The notes under the pieces: generated by a model | Told to the model about the DNA's origin: nothing | Databases searched by the model: none | The model's input: only the letters and a program-made list of their open reading frames with translations | Source: CAWVSB01 sp036960375 | Lineage (GTDB): Bacteria; Pseudomonadota; Gammaproteobacteria; Pseudomonadales; CAWVSB01 | Length of the DNA stretch: 64,000 nt | Reading direction: 5' to 3' | Assembly: GCA_036960375.1 (NCBI GenBank) | Contig: JBALVY010000003.1 | Location: 62,001 to 126,000 of the forward strand | Shown here: piece by piece, positions 36,877 through 45,277 of the stretch | Layout of the letters: each line of letters opens with the position of its first letter | Numbering within the stretch: the stretch's first letter is position 1 | Translations under genes and position numbers: made by a program

Positions 36877-38109
36877 TTAATTGTTGGCAGTGAGGTACTG
36901 GAAAGCGCCCAGCATAAGGCTTTCGTTGACCCCGTCTTCAATCATGGAGGCCCGTGCGTCACGGAACATTTTCTCGATCGGGTATTCCCGGGTCAGGCCG
37001 TTGCCACCATGGATCTGGATCGCCTCGCTGGCAACCGCAAAGGCGGTTTCCGTTGAGAGACACTTGCAGGCCACGGCGTGTGCGCCCGAGGGTGTGGGGT
37101 TACCAAAGTTGAACAGGGTCATCCTGCGGGCAGCCGCGCGGGCGGCCTCTACCTGGTTGAACATCCTGAATAGTTTGAGCTGAATGTTCTGGTGCTCGTT
37201 GATGGGCACACCACCCTGGATGCGCTCCGAGGCGTAGTTGAATGCCTCGTCGTAAGCGGCCTTGGCCAGACCGGCAAATACCAGAGCCATCCCGCCGTTC
37301 ACCTGGGAGAGACGTGCTTCACGACCCAACTCGATGAGGCCCATCTCGGGGGTAACCACCATGTACTCTTTGGGAATCCTGGCGTCTTCGAAAATGATCT
37401 CACCCTGATTCAGGGGGCGCTGCCCGATTTTATCCAGGGGTTTAGCGCGTGAGATTCCGGGCAGATCCAGGGGGATAATAGCCAGGCCCTGGCCCTTCAT
37501 TCCCCTGGACGGATCCAGCCCTACATGAAGTACCGCGTGGGTGGCAATGGTGCCATTGCTGACCCAGGCGGCTTTTTGTCCGTTAATAATGTACTCATCC
37601 CCTTTCAGCATGCCTTTAACCGAAGGGCTGATTGCTGGATCGGCGACATCGATCATATAGTCGGTACCATGATCCGGCTCGGATATGGCCCAGCATCCCA
37701 TGAGTTCTCCTTTCGTGTCCTCGGCAAATGCACGAGCAATCTCCTGGAGCTTGGGGTTGGGAAATATGGCTGCCATGGAATACGGCAGACTGGACACAGC
37801 CATGCTAATGGCCAGCCCCGCGTCGGCATAACCCAGCTCCTCCGTTAAGAAGATGTGCGACATGGCGTCCATGTCTTCCATAGTCCCACCAACGGACTGC
37901 GGCAACTCGCTCAAGTGAAGACCGAGCTCGCGGAACTGTCGAGTGACGTCCCAAAATACTGAGTCCTTGGCAATTGCGTCGGCCGGATCTGCCAGCTTGT
38001 CAAGCACCAGACCTGCCGGACGCACGACCTCCGCCCCGAACTTCCTGACCGTGTCTCTGAGGAATCGTTGCTCCTCCGTGAGGTTCAAGTCGATATCACG
38101 ATATGTCAT
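36877..38109 (-). CDS. Acyl-CoA dehydrogenase
   Basis: 410 residues with the family blocks in order: LTEEQRFLRDTVRKFG, LTEELGYADAGLA, MGCWAISEPDHGTD (FAD binding), ITHAV-like flavin region IATHAVLHVGLD, GGMALVFAGLAKAAYDEAF and QIHGGNGLTREYPIEKMFRDARA. The catalytic base is not in the usual short-chain place or is not obvious to me. It introduces the alpha-beta double bond into an acyl-CoA with electrons going to ETF. It leads the two-gene operon with the GST and is preceded by a degenerate regulon site. Confidence 0.9.
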   Translation of the reverse strand: MTYRDIDLNLTEEQRFLRDTVRKFGAEVVRPAGLVLDKLADPADAIAKDSVFWDVTRQFRELGLHLSELPQSVGGTMEDMDAMSHIFLTEELGYADAGLAISMAVSSLPYSMAAIFPNPKLQEIARAFAEDTKGELMGCWAISEPDHGTDYMIDVADPAISPSVKGMLKGDEYIINGQKAAWVSNGTIATHAVLHVGLDPSRGMKGQGLAIIPLDLPGISRAKPLDKIGQRPLNQGEIIFEDARIPKEYMVVTPEMGLIELGREARLSQVNGGMALVFAGLAKAAYDEAFNYASERIQGGVPINEHQNIQLKLFRMFNQVEAARAAARRMTLFNFGNPTPSGAHAVACKCLSTETAFAVASEAIQIHGGNGLTREYPIEKMFRDARASMIEDGVNESLMLGAFQYLTANN

Positions 38110-38153
38110 TTATTGCTCCTCGTTCATTAGAGTTCTGCAAGTTCATCAACGAG

Positions 38154-38197
38154 AGCATAGAGCGAGCAAGCAAATTGCGATGAACCATATCCGGCTG
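38154..38197 (-). promoter_or_regulatory. Regulon promoter 7, degenerate (acyl-CoA dehydrogenase / GST)
   Basis: On the minus strand the 17-mer is CAGCCGGATATGGTTCA (38181-38197), matching 12 of 17 consensus bases. It is followed after exactly 21 bp by TATGCT (38154-38159). The conserved spacing makes it credible despite the mismatches. Confidence 0.55.
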
Positions 38198-38227
38198 TTT
38201 ATTGTCTGTCGTTAGTAGTTTTTTCGC

Positions 38228-39106
38228 TTATGATTTATGTTGACCAAATTCCCATTTCAGAAATGAGTAGGGTGCAAATTCAATAGAGCCGACCTCTGCC
38301 AGCACCTTGCCATTCATCATAGTATTATCACCTACGGTATAAAAGCCGCCCAACATACGCTTCACTGGCACTTGATGCCATGGATCAAACTCGGATGGTG
38401 TCAGTTCTATTTCCGCTTCTGAGAAAATAAACGTCTTTGGCCTGAAGACCGTTTCTCCCGTGACAAGCCTAGGAGGATAGTCAAATGCCTCATCTGGATC
38501 CGGAGACGGAAAGTGTTTGAAGTTGAAGGCCATTTCCGAGAATTGACCCTTAGGATTAATGCCGAAAGCCAACAACTCATCCATGGCTGCGTTATCATTA
38601 TTGACCTTGCCCGATAGCTTAGCCTTAACTTTCATAAATTTGATGCCGTGGCGTTCTGTGAAGCCCTCTACCGTGTCACCATTACGCTCAAATGAAATAT
38701 TCGCCATTTTCTTGGGGTAGCCCCATTGCTCTCGTCCGCCAGCCATGGCCATATCATTAGTCACCGGCATAGACAGACAGTAATTACCCACCACACCGTT
38801 ATAGCTAGCTCTTACCAAAAGCGCAGATTCGTTATACGGAAGACTAAAATTGGTCGTCGGATAATGAGCGATAAAAGCTATTACCATAGGTTTATCCGTC
38901 GGTTTTAATGGCGGTGGCAGCAGCTGTGCAATCGCCTCAGGAGTGGTTTCCCAAACGAGGGTTAACATCTCGGCATTGGTGAATTCAGCAGTCGGTTTGA
39001 CCGCTCCCATAATTTCTTTGTACGATTTTACAAAACCATTAGTGGTGCCCTTTGGCTCTGGGCCTAGAATTTTGTATAGCAATTTCAGGCCTTTTATAAA
39101 ACCCAT
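38228..39106 (-). CDS. Acetoacetate decarboxylase-family protein
   Basis: 292 residues. The ADC signature AGGREQWGYPKKMANI contains the adjacent lysines that form the Schiff base in acetoacetate decarboxylase. Before it, LPPPLKPTDKPMVIAFIAHYP and SYNGVVGNYCLSMPV follow the family. Many homologues are not true acetoacetate decarboxylases but act on other beta-keto acids, aldols or related carbonyl compounds. It has its own copy of the regulon promoter. Confidence 0.85.
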   Translation of the reverse strand: MGFIKGLKLLYKILGPEPKGTTNGFVKSYKEIMGAVKPTAEFTNAEMLTLVWETTPEAIAQLLPPPLKPTDKPMVIAFIAHYPTTNFSLPYNESALLVRASYNGVVGNYCLSMPVTNDMAMAGGREQWGYPKKMANISFERNGDTVEGFTERHGIKFMKVKAKLSGKVNNDNAAMDELLAFGINPKGQFSEMAFNFKHFPSPDPDEAFDYPPRLVTGETVFRPKTFIFSEAEIELTPSEFDPWHQVPVKRMLGGFYTVGDNTMMNGKVLAEVGSIEFAPYSFLKWEFGQHKS

Positions 39107-39158
39107 AGTGAATGTCCTTTGGTAATGTTAATGACTAATAACGTTTTTGCTGTATTCG

Positions 39159-39202
39159 ATAATAGCTCTCGCTACAGAGGAGAATGGAATCATATTCGGC
39201 CA
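39159..39202 (-). promoter_or_regulatory. Regulon promoter 5 (ADC-family gene)
   Basis: On the minus strand, the exact 17-mer TGGCCGAATATGATTCC (39186-39202) is followed after 21 bp by TATTAT (39159-39164), 52 nt upstream of the start codon. Confidence 0.8.
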
Positions 39203-39272
39203 TACATGTAATGCCGGAGGCTAGGAATAGTTCATTGCATGAATAGCCTGCAGATGGCTGAGGCTATTGTGA

Positions 39273-40586
39273 TCATTCTCCGCAGCCTTGTGTTTGCTGT
39301 TTCGCCAGAGCCCGACCGCTAAGCCAGAAGTGCAGAGAGCCCCAGAAAGCGAAGAGTCCAAAACAGGCCAGCGCGACGCCTAAGGAGCCCTCGCCATAGA
39401 CCGTGCTGAGCATATCGCTTAGCACACCGACCAGCAGTGGGCCGAGGCCTAGGCCGATCAGATTGAGACACAGCATCATGATGGCCGAGGAAACCGCGCG
39501 CGAGTGCACTGGCGACAGCGTTTGCACCATGGCAATCGATGGGCCCATAAAACTATTTGCGAAGAAGCCCGGAATAATGAACAGCAGTATTGCCACGGTC
39601 AGATTGTCAGCAAAAAGTCCCATGACGAATAAGGGTATAGAGACAAACGGAACCATGGCAAGCATCCACAGGCCATGTTGGAAACCACGGGCTGAAAGGC
39701 GATCAAAGAACTTACCCACGGCCAGCGCGCCAATCGCTCCCGTTATGCCAAACACGCCCGCAATCATCATACCGGCCTGTGATTGACTGAGCTCGTGTGT
39801 TCTCATGAAGAAAGTCGGTAACCACTGGGTGAGTCCATAGGACATCAGCCCCGCTATTACGCCGCCAGCCATCAGGTGTCGCATAGCGGGGTTGGCCCAC
39901 ATTTGCGCCGCGGTGGTGAGAATGGGGGGCGAAGGCTGCGGCACTTGGGTTTCAAAGGTGCCTCTGGCAGGCTCACGCAGCAATCTGGCCATAAAGAATG
40001 CCAACAACACACCGGGAATACCGACCGATACCAGTGCCGTGCGCCAGCCATACGCTTCGGCAATAAGACCGCCGCCAACAAAACCCAAGATCATGCCGAA
40101 GCTGCCGCCCAGCATTAACGTCGCCATAGCGAACGCCCGACGCTTGGGCGGGAAGTAATCAGCAATAATCGAGTGGCTAGCAGGGTTCACCCCGGCCTCA
40201 CCAATTCCCACACCGACGCGCAGTAACAGAAGGCTGATAAAGCCGGCGGCCAGGCCGCTAAAAGCGGTCATCACAGAGAAGATAACAAGGCTGACGATAA
40301 TGATGCGCTTGCGACTGTATTGATCAGACAGGCGCGCAATAGGCAGACCCATGGTGGCATAAAACAAGGCAAATGATAGCCCGCCTAACAAGCCCAGCTG
40401 GGTATCGCTTAAACCAAACTCTGCTTTTATATCCGGAAACAGGATCGATAGAATCATCCGGTCGCACATCGACAGGGTATAAGCCAGTACTAACAGAGTC
40501 AGAGTGGTGCGATGACCCGTCAGGGGTTGGTTGGCTATGCCTGTAACAGAGCGAGATGTCTCTGTACTGCCTGTTTGATTATTCAT
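39273..40586 (-). CDS. Major facilitator superfamily transporter
   Basis: 437 residues and about twelve helices. The MFS loop motif between helices 2 and 3 reads GLPIARLSDQYSRKRIII, and VGVGIGEAGVNPASHSIIADYFPPKRRA is typical of the spinster-like MFS branch. It is the most promoter-distal gene of the minus-strand run starting with the receptor at 49.7 kb. It probably moves the cluster substrate or an intermediate across the inner membrane; direction and cargo are unknown. Confidence 0.87.
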   Translation of the reverse strand: MNNQTGSTETSRSVTGIANQPLTGHRTTLTLLVLAYTLSMCDRMILSILFPDIKAEFGLSDTQLGLLGGLSFALFYATMGLPIARLSDQYSRKRIIIVSLVIFSVMTAFSGLAAGFISLLLLRVGVGIGEAGVNPASHSIIADYFPPKRRAFAMATLMLGGSFGMILGFVGGGLIAEAYGWRTALVSVGIPGVLLAFFMARLLREPARGTFETQVPQPSPPILTTAAQMWANPAMRHLMAGGVIAGLMSYGLTQWLPTFFMRTHELSQSQAGMMIAGVFGITGAIGALAVGKFFDRLSARGFQHGLWMLAMVPFVSIPLFVMGLFADNLTVAILLFIIPGFFANSFMGPSIAMVQTLSPVHSRAVSSAIMMLCLNLIGLGLGPLLVGVLSDMLSTVYGEGSLGVALACFGLFAFWGSLHFWLSGRALAKQQTQGCGE

Positions 40587-40632
40587 AGTCGTTCCTATTT
40601 ACCGCAGCTGCAGCGCTATGGGACCCATCGCG

Positions 40633-41610
40633 TCAGTGAATAGCCCGGATCGTCTCCGGCTGCTCGAGGCTGATAAAGTGATTGCTGCCCATAGTCTTGA
40701 GAATCGACAGGCCACTGTTTCGCGTCTGCCCCTGCTCTGCACTGGCCAGCATACTGCGTCCGTCCAACGTCGTATCGCGCTCCCCTATGATCACGGTCAG
40801 CAAAGGGAAATTGTCATAGACCTCAAACCCCATCGTGCGCTGCCATGTGAAAATGGATTGAACATTTTTGACGCAGGTATCGTAGCTTCGGGTGGTACTA
40901 AAGATGGACATTAAGAGTTCGGTTTTCAGTGTATTGGTGGGGCGCATTATGGACAGTGTGAGTAGTCGCTCGGTATTGATGTTGCGCTTCAAGCCAAAGA
41001 AAATCGGCAAAAAATAACAATTAAGAAGATGTTGCAGTGGCTCAGAACCCTTACCTGCCGTGCGAGCCTGCGGCAGTACCGGAGCCTCCAGAACAGCGCT
41101 TACCGGGCGCTCCTTCGAGCTCGTCAACTCAGGGTATTGACGGCCAGCTTCCAACACCACCGCACCGCCGCGAGAATGGCCATGCAAACAAACTTCACTG
41201 CCGCTGGCGAGGCGCTCGAGAGCCAGTCCCAGATAGAACCCATCGTGCTCGATGGAGCCTATTAAATAAGGGTTTTCCGGCCAATCCAGTGTAACAACAT
41301 CACTGGACACACCATCGTTTAAAAAGGGACAGTGATAATTGGCGTTATTGAGCAGAATCAGCTCTGCATCATCGTCTTTATATACGTCCTGAAAATAACG
41401 CATATCCTCCAGGAAGCCGGGAAAACAAATAATCGAGCGCGAGCAACCATTCTTCGCCGACCGTCGCGCGATATAGGTGGCGCCCACGTTCATTAATTCA
41501 CCCGTAAATTCCCCGCGATGAATCTGCGGCAGAGTGCGCAGGCGCCAATACTCGCGGTGGGCGTGTACGGCCAGTAACAGAACCAGCAGTGTCAAAAAAA
41601 AGGTCAGCAT
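40633..41610 (-). CDS. Alpha/beta-hydrolase with N-terminal membrane anchor
   Basis: 325 residues. A leading hydrophobic segment (MLTFFLTLLVLLLAVHAH) is followed by an alpha/beta-hydrolase fold: ICFPGFLEDMRYFQDVY and the nucleophile elbow GHSRGGAVVLEAG (Ser). A late His (GSNHFISLEQP) and an Asp (IIGERDTT) complete a plausible triad. It lies next to the flavin monooxygenase; Baeyer-Villiger monooxygenase plus esterase is a common pair that turns a ketone into an ester and then an alcohol and acid. Confidence 0.82.
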   Translation of the reverse strand: MLTFFLTLLVLLLAVHAHREYWRLRTLPQIHRGEFTGELMNVGATYIARRSAKNGCSRSIICFPGFLEDMRYFQDVYKDDDAELILLNNANYHCPFLNDGVSSDVVTLDWPENPYLIGSIEHDGFYLGLALERLASGSEVCLHGHSRGGAVVLEAGRQYPELTSSKERPVSAVLEAPVLPQARTAGKGSEPLQHLLNCYFLPIFFGLKRNINTERLLTLSIMRPTNTLKTELLMSIFSTTRSYDTCVKNVQSIFTWQRTMGFEVYDNFPLLTVIIGERDTTLDGRSMLASAEQGQTRNSGLSILKTMGSNHFISLEQPETIRAIH

Positions 41611-41677
41611 AGTAAATTCTTCAGCCCTGGTATTTTATGACTCATAGATCACGACTTTTCCGCTCAAGCGGAAGCTC

Positions 41678-43132
41678 TTAGCGGAACTCTAATTCGTCGT
41701 CATTCAGGCGACCAAGACGCAAACCGATAAAGTCTCTGATGTAATTCTGGTAGTTCTGCCAAGGTAGACGGTCGCCATTTTTGGGCATGTCCTTCCGTGC
41801 ACGCTGTATATAGCCTGCATCAAAATCGAGCATGGGGACCTCACCCATCTCGCCCTTGATTTGAGGGGTAACGGTTGAGTAGCCACCGCGATCCATTTTA
41901 TTGAGTAAGCGGCAAACAAATTTACCCGTCAGGTCGGTTTTGAGGGTCCAGGAAGAATTGGTATAGCCCACTGTAAATGCCAAATTGGGCATTCCAGAGA
42001 ACATCATCCCCCGGTAAATATAATGGTCGGTTATATCGAGTGCCTTGCCATCAAAGCTGTGCTTAACACCGCCAGCAAATTTCAGGTTTAGACCCGTCGC
42101 CAGGATCACAATATCAGCATCCAATTGCTTGCCGGACTTGAGCTGGATCCCCCCTTCATTAAACTGATCAATATAATCGGTCACTACCTCGGCGCGCCCC
42201 TCGCGGATCGCGGCAAACAAATCACCATCGCTTACCGCACACAAACGCTGATCCCAGGGATTGTAGTCAGGAGTAAAGTGGGTATCGATGTCATAATCTG
42301 GCCCCAGCTCTTTGCGCACTCCACCAAGCAGGACTTTTTTTAGATCTTGCGGCCGCTTGCGGGATAACTTATAGAGATAAATCTGAAACAGCACCTTTTT
42401 CCAGCGGATCAGGCGGAAAACCAAACTATTAGGTAACCACTTGCGCAGTTTTTTTGCCGTGGGATCTTCAGAGGGTACATTGGCGATATAGGTTGGCGTG
42501 CGCTGTAGCATCACCAGACTGCTTGTCTCTTTGGACATCGCTGGTACTAGCGTCACCGCGGTGGCGCCACTGCCGATCACCACAACTCGCTTGCCTTGGT
42601 AATCTAAGTCTTCGGGCCAATGCTGTGAGTGAACGACCTGTCCGCCAAAGTCATCAATCCCGGCAAACTCCGGGGTATAACCTTGTTCATAATCGTAATA
42701 GCCGCTGCAATTAAACATAAACTTACAGATTATTGTTACTTGCTCACCAGAGCCGCCGAGCTCGGCCGTCACTAGCCAGCGTTTGTCGGCCGAGGACCAG
42801 TTGGCGGCCACCACCTTGTGTTGATAGCGAATGTGCGGCTCCACGTCGTATTCCGCGGCTGCCTCACGAATATAACTGAGAATTTTGTGGCCGTCGGCGA
42901 TGGTCGCTTTGTCTTTCCAGGGTTTAAAACCATAGCTGTAGGTGTACATATCGCTGTCAGAACGAAAACCTGGGTAACGGAATAAGTCCCAGGTGCCACC
43001 GCTGGTTTCGCGCGATTCCAGCACCATAAAACTGTGGTTCGGGCAATTGCGGCGCAATTGACAGGCACCGCCGATACCCGCCAGGCCGGCGCCAATAATT
43101 AGAACATCGACTGATTCATTGCTGTTATTCAT
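41678..43132 (-). CDS. Flavin-containing Baeyer-Villiger-type monooxygenase
   Basis: About 484 residues from ATG 43132 (AAGAAG upstream; a TTG at 43147 is less likely). It has an FAD site DVLIIGAGLAGIGGACQL, a NADPH site VVVIGSGATAVTLVPAM and between them FGGQVVHSQHWP, which fits the BVMO fingerprint F-x-G-x3-H-x3-W-P. VILATGLNL is the second conserved block. It would insert oxygen next to a carbonyl. The gene lies between the hydrolase and the first DUF3604 gene, with gaps under 70 nt, in the receptor-led run. Confidence 0.88.
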   Translation of the reverse strand: MNNSNESVDVLIIGAGLAGIGGACQLRRNCPNHSFMVLESRETSGGTWDLFRYPGFRSDSDMYTYSYGFKPWKDKATIADGHKILSYIREAAAEYDVEPHIRYQHKVVAANWSSADKRWLVTAELGGSGEQVTIICKFMFNCSGYYDYEQGYTPEFAGIDDFGGQVVHSQHWPEDLDYQGKRVVVIGSGATAVTLVPAMSKETSSLVMLQRTPTYIANVPSEDPTAKKLRKWLPNSLVFRLIRWKKVLFQIYLYKLSRKRPQDLKKVLLGGVRKELGPDYDIDTHFTPDYNPWDQRLCAVSDGDLFAAIREGRAEVVTDYIDQFNEGGIQLKSGKQLDADIVILATGLNLKFAGGVKHSFDGKALDITDHYIYRGMMFSGMPNLAFTVGYTNSSWTLKTDLTGKFVCRLLNKMDRGGYSTVTPQIKGEMGEVPMLDFDAGYIQRARKDMPKNGDRLPWQNYQNYIRDFIGLRLGRLNDDELEFR

Positions 43133-43152
43133 GTTTACTTCTTTCAAGGTTA

Positions 43153-45210
43153 TTAATCTACAAAGTTGTTGTTTTTGCTCGACGCGCTATACCAAATAGG
43201 CGACGACCATGCGCGCTCTTGAATGGTGCTAGGTAAGTCTGAGCGTGGTGTTTTTCCTGCACGAATGGCGTCCCAGGTGGACCAACGGCAGACCGGGTTT
43301 TCGAGCACGCGCACATAGTAAAAGGCTTCTTGTCCCGGGGTGAAGTTGGGGTCTTGCCACAGCGCTTTAAGCTGGCCCGCGCCAACATTGGCGGTTCTGG
43401 AACAATCATCCAGATTGACTTGTGCACCGTTGTCCGGGCATCGATGGGTTTGTGGGTCTACTGTTAAACCATCGGAACAAGCGACGTCGTACACTTGCTC
43501 CTGATGCACGCCGTTTTCAAACCAGCCTTTAATAATTTGCACGCGCTGCAATTGGGCAGTATTGGGGTCGGCCATGGCCCAGGTTAAAAACGTGGGTTGG
43601 CGATCATCGCTTGCTTGTAAAGTGCCACCCATTGTAGAACCGCTTTGAGCCGCGACGCTTTGGTAGGCATTTTTGATAAGGTCCCGGCTATTCAATTGGT
43701 CATCATTGAGCTCGTAACTAGCAAAAAATCGCACTTTTATCCGCGTGCCGCTAGTGGCAAAAGTTTCCTTACGGCGCAGCGCGTCATAAATGGCCTCGCG
43801 GGTATTTTCTTCTGCCCATACTCCGGCAATGCCAGACGCGCCCCAATACTTATAACCGGAGAAATCAAGGTAGTTTTCTCCGTCAACCTCTTCGACCATT
43901 TCAGGTGCAGCCAGCTTGATCAAAGTTCCGTAGAGAAAGCTTGCCGGTACAGAGCCGCGTTTTTCCGGGGTGCTGTCAAACGAACCAATTTTGCCAAAGT
44001 AGTTATCCTCAGCCAGTGAGGCAGCGGCTGTATGAGTATCACTGGAACCGATCACGCCAAATTTATAGGGGTTGGCGCCCTCTTTTTCTTCCATGGATAG
44101 GCCGCGCTGCCAGGCGTTTCTCACATAACTGCCCTTTGGATCACTGATTAATTTAGTGGAAGTGCGCAGGGGGAAAATTTCAAAATTAGCCCATTCATCG
44201 TTTGTTGACAGCAAAGGGTGAGTGTCTGATGTGCCTTTGACCTGGGTGATTTCCACCAGCGGTTCATTGCGCAAGCGTTGGTCGGCGTATTCCTGATCAA
44301 TGGCGTTACCCGCCCAATCGGTAAACATAAACATCGCGCCGTTGGAGCCGTTACTATTGTGCGGTATAGCCAGACTTTCTATATCTTGTTTCCGTAGCGT
44401 GTCCATCCAGTCCCACAGACCTTCGGGGTTAATACTGTTGAAACGCGTGAAAGGCAATTTGGGTAAGCGTTCGGTAGCACGAAAAATCACGTTGCGATGC
44501 AGGGCCTCTCGTTCGTCCGTGGATGAGGTGAACTCATACGCCGCAAAGGTGGTGAAGGTACCGGGCTTATAGGCCTCATCCGCCGCTTCTACTGTTTGTA
44601 CCCAGGCTGAATTGCTGGCGTCGTTGACGACCGCGTTGTCGATCGTACCGTCGAGAAGGCTAGCCACTACGTCGTTAATAAAGTTGTAAAACACTTTACT
44701 TCTTTTTGCCAGATCCAATAGGCCGCCATCGACCGACTCATTAATGTTGTGATAGGGCTCTGCAAAACCGTATTGCGACACCTTTGTGCTGGTATCTGCG
44801 GCTTCGTTGATCAGGCCAAGAAAAACCCCGTGATCGGTAACCGCATAAAAGTCCAAGGGTTGTGCCAGCTGTACGTCAAAACCACTAGGGTGCTTAATCG
44901 ACTCACCTTGTGCGTAACGGTAAGCGTCAGCAGGTGTTGCAGTTGTACCAAAAGCTGAGGCATCAAAGGAGAGTGTTGTATGTACGTGCAAGTCGCCAAA
45001 GTAGGCATTGCGATCAGGGTTGGACTCAGGGCGACGGTCACTGGGCGCAGGCAACGCCGGAAACGTTATGATGTCATCATTCGCCGGAATTACCGTATTG
45101 GTCGTCCGATAGTATTTTTGTGCCTGCGCGCGTTTATCCGCTTCTGATGAATCACCCGAGCAAGCGGTGGTCAGAGCGATGGCAATGATCAGTGTGGTGC
45201 GAAAAATCAT
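43153..45210 (-). CDS. DUF3604 lipoprotein/secreted protein, copy 1
   Basis: 685 residues. The signal region MIFRTTLIIAIALTTACSGD has a lipobox-like LTTAC, so it is probably a lipoprotein. AYFGDLHVHTTLSFDASAFG opens a PHP-like metal-dependent fold with the H-x-H pair; YAVTDHGVFLG, IPHNSNGSNG and GVIGSSDTHTAA carry more candidate metal ligands (His, Asp). DUF3604 proteins have no established function known to me. It shares its C-terminus (ERAWSSPIW) and overall plan with the next gene, so the pair arose by duplication. Confidence 0.82.
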   Translation of the reverse strand: MIFRTTLIIAIALTTACSGDSSEADKRAQAQKYYRTTNTVIPANDDIITFPALPAPSDRRPESNPDRNAYFGDLHVHTTLSFDASAFGTTATPADAYRYAQGESIKHPSGFDVQLAQPLDFYAVTDHGVFLGLINEAADTSTKVSQYGFAEPYHNINESVDGGLLDLAKRSKVFYNFINDVVASLLDGTIDNAVVNDASNSAWVQTVEAADEAYKPGTFTTFAAYEFTSSTDEREALHRNVIFRATERLPKLPFTRFNSINPEGLWDWMDTLRKQDIESLAIPHNSNGSNGAMFMFTDWAGNAIDQEYADQRLRNEPLVEITQVKGTSDTHPLLSTNDEWANFEIFPLRTSTKLISDPKGSYVRNAWQRGLSMEEKEGANPYKFGVIGSSDTHTAAASLAEDNYFGKIGSFDSTPEKRGSVPASFLYGTLIKLAAPEMVEEVDGENYLDFSGYKYWGASGIAGVWAEENTREAIYDALRRKETFATSGTRIKVRFFASYELNDDQLNSRDLIKNAYQSVAAQSGSTMGGTLQASDDRQPTFLTWAMADPNTAQLQRVQIIKGWFENGVHQEQVYDVACSDGLTVDPQTHRCPDNGAQVNLDDCSRTANVGAGQLKALWQDPNFTPGQEAFYYVRVLENPVCRWSTWDAIRAGKTPRSDLPSTIQERAWSSPIWYSASSKNNNFVD

Positions 45211-45277
45211 AATGTCTTATTCCTGTTCATCGATGGCGTATGTTTATCGGATTATTCGCCCCAGACAGCGTCCAAGG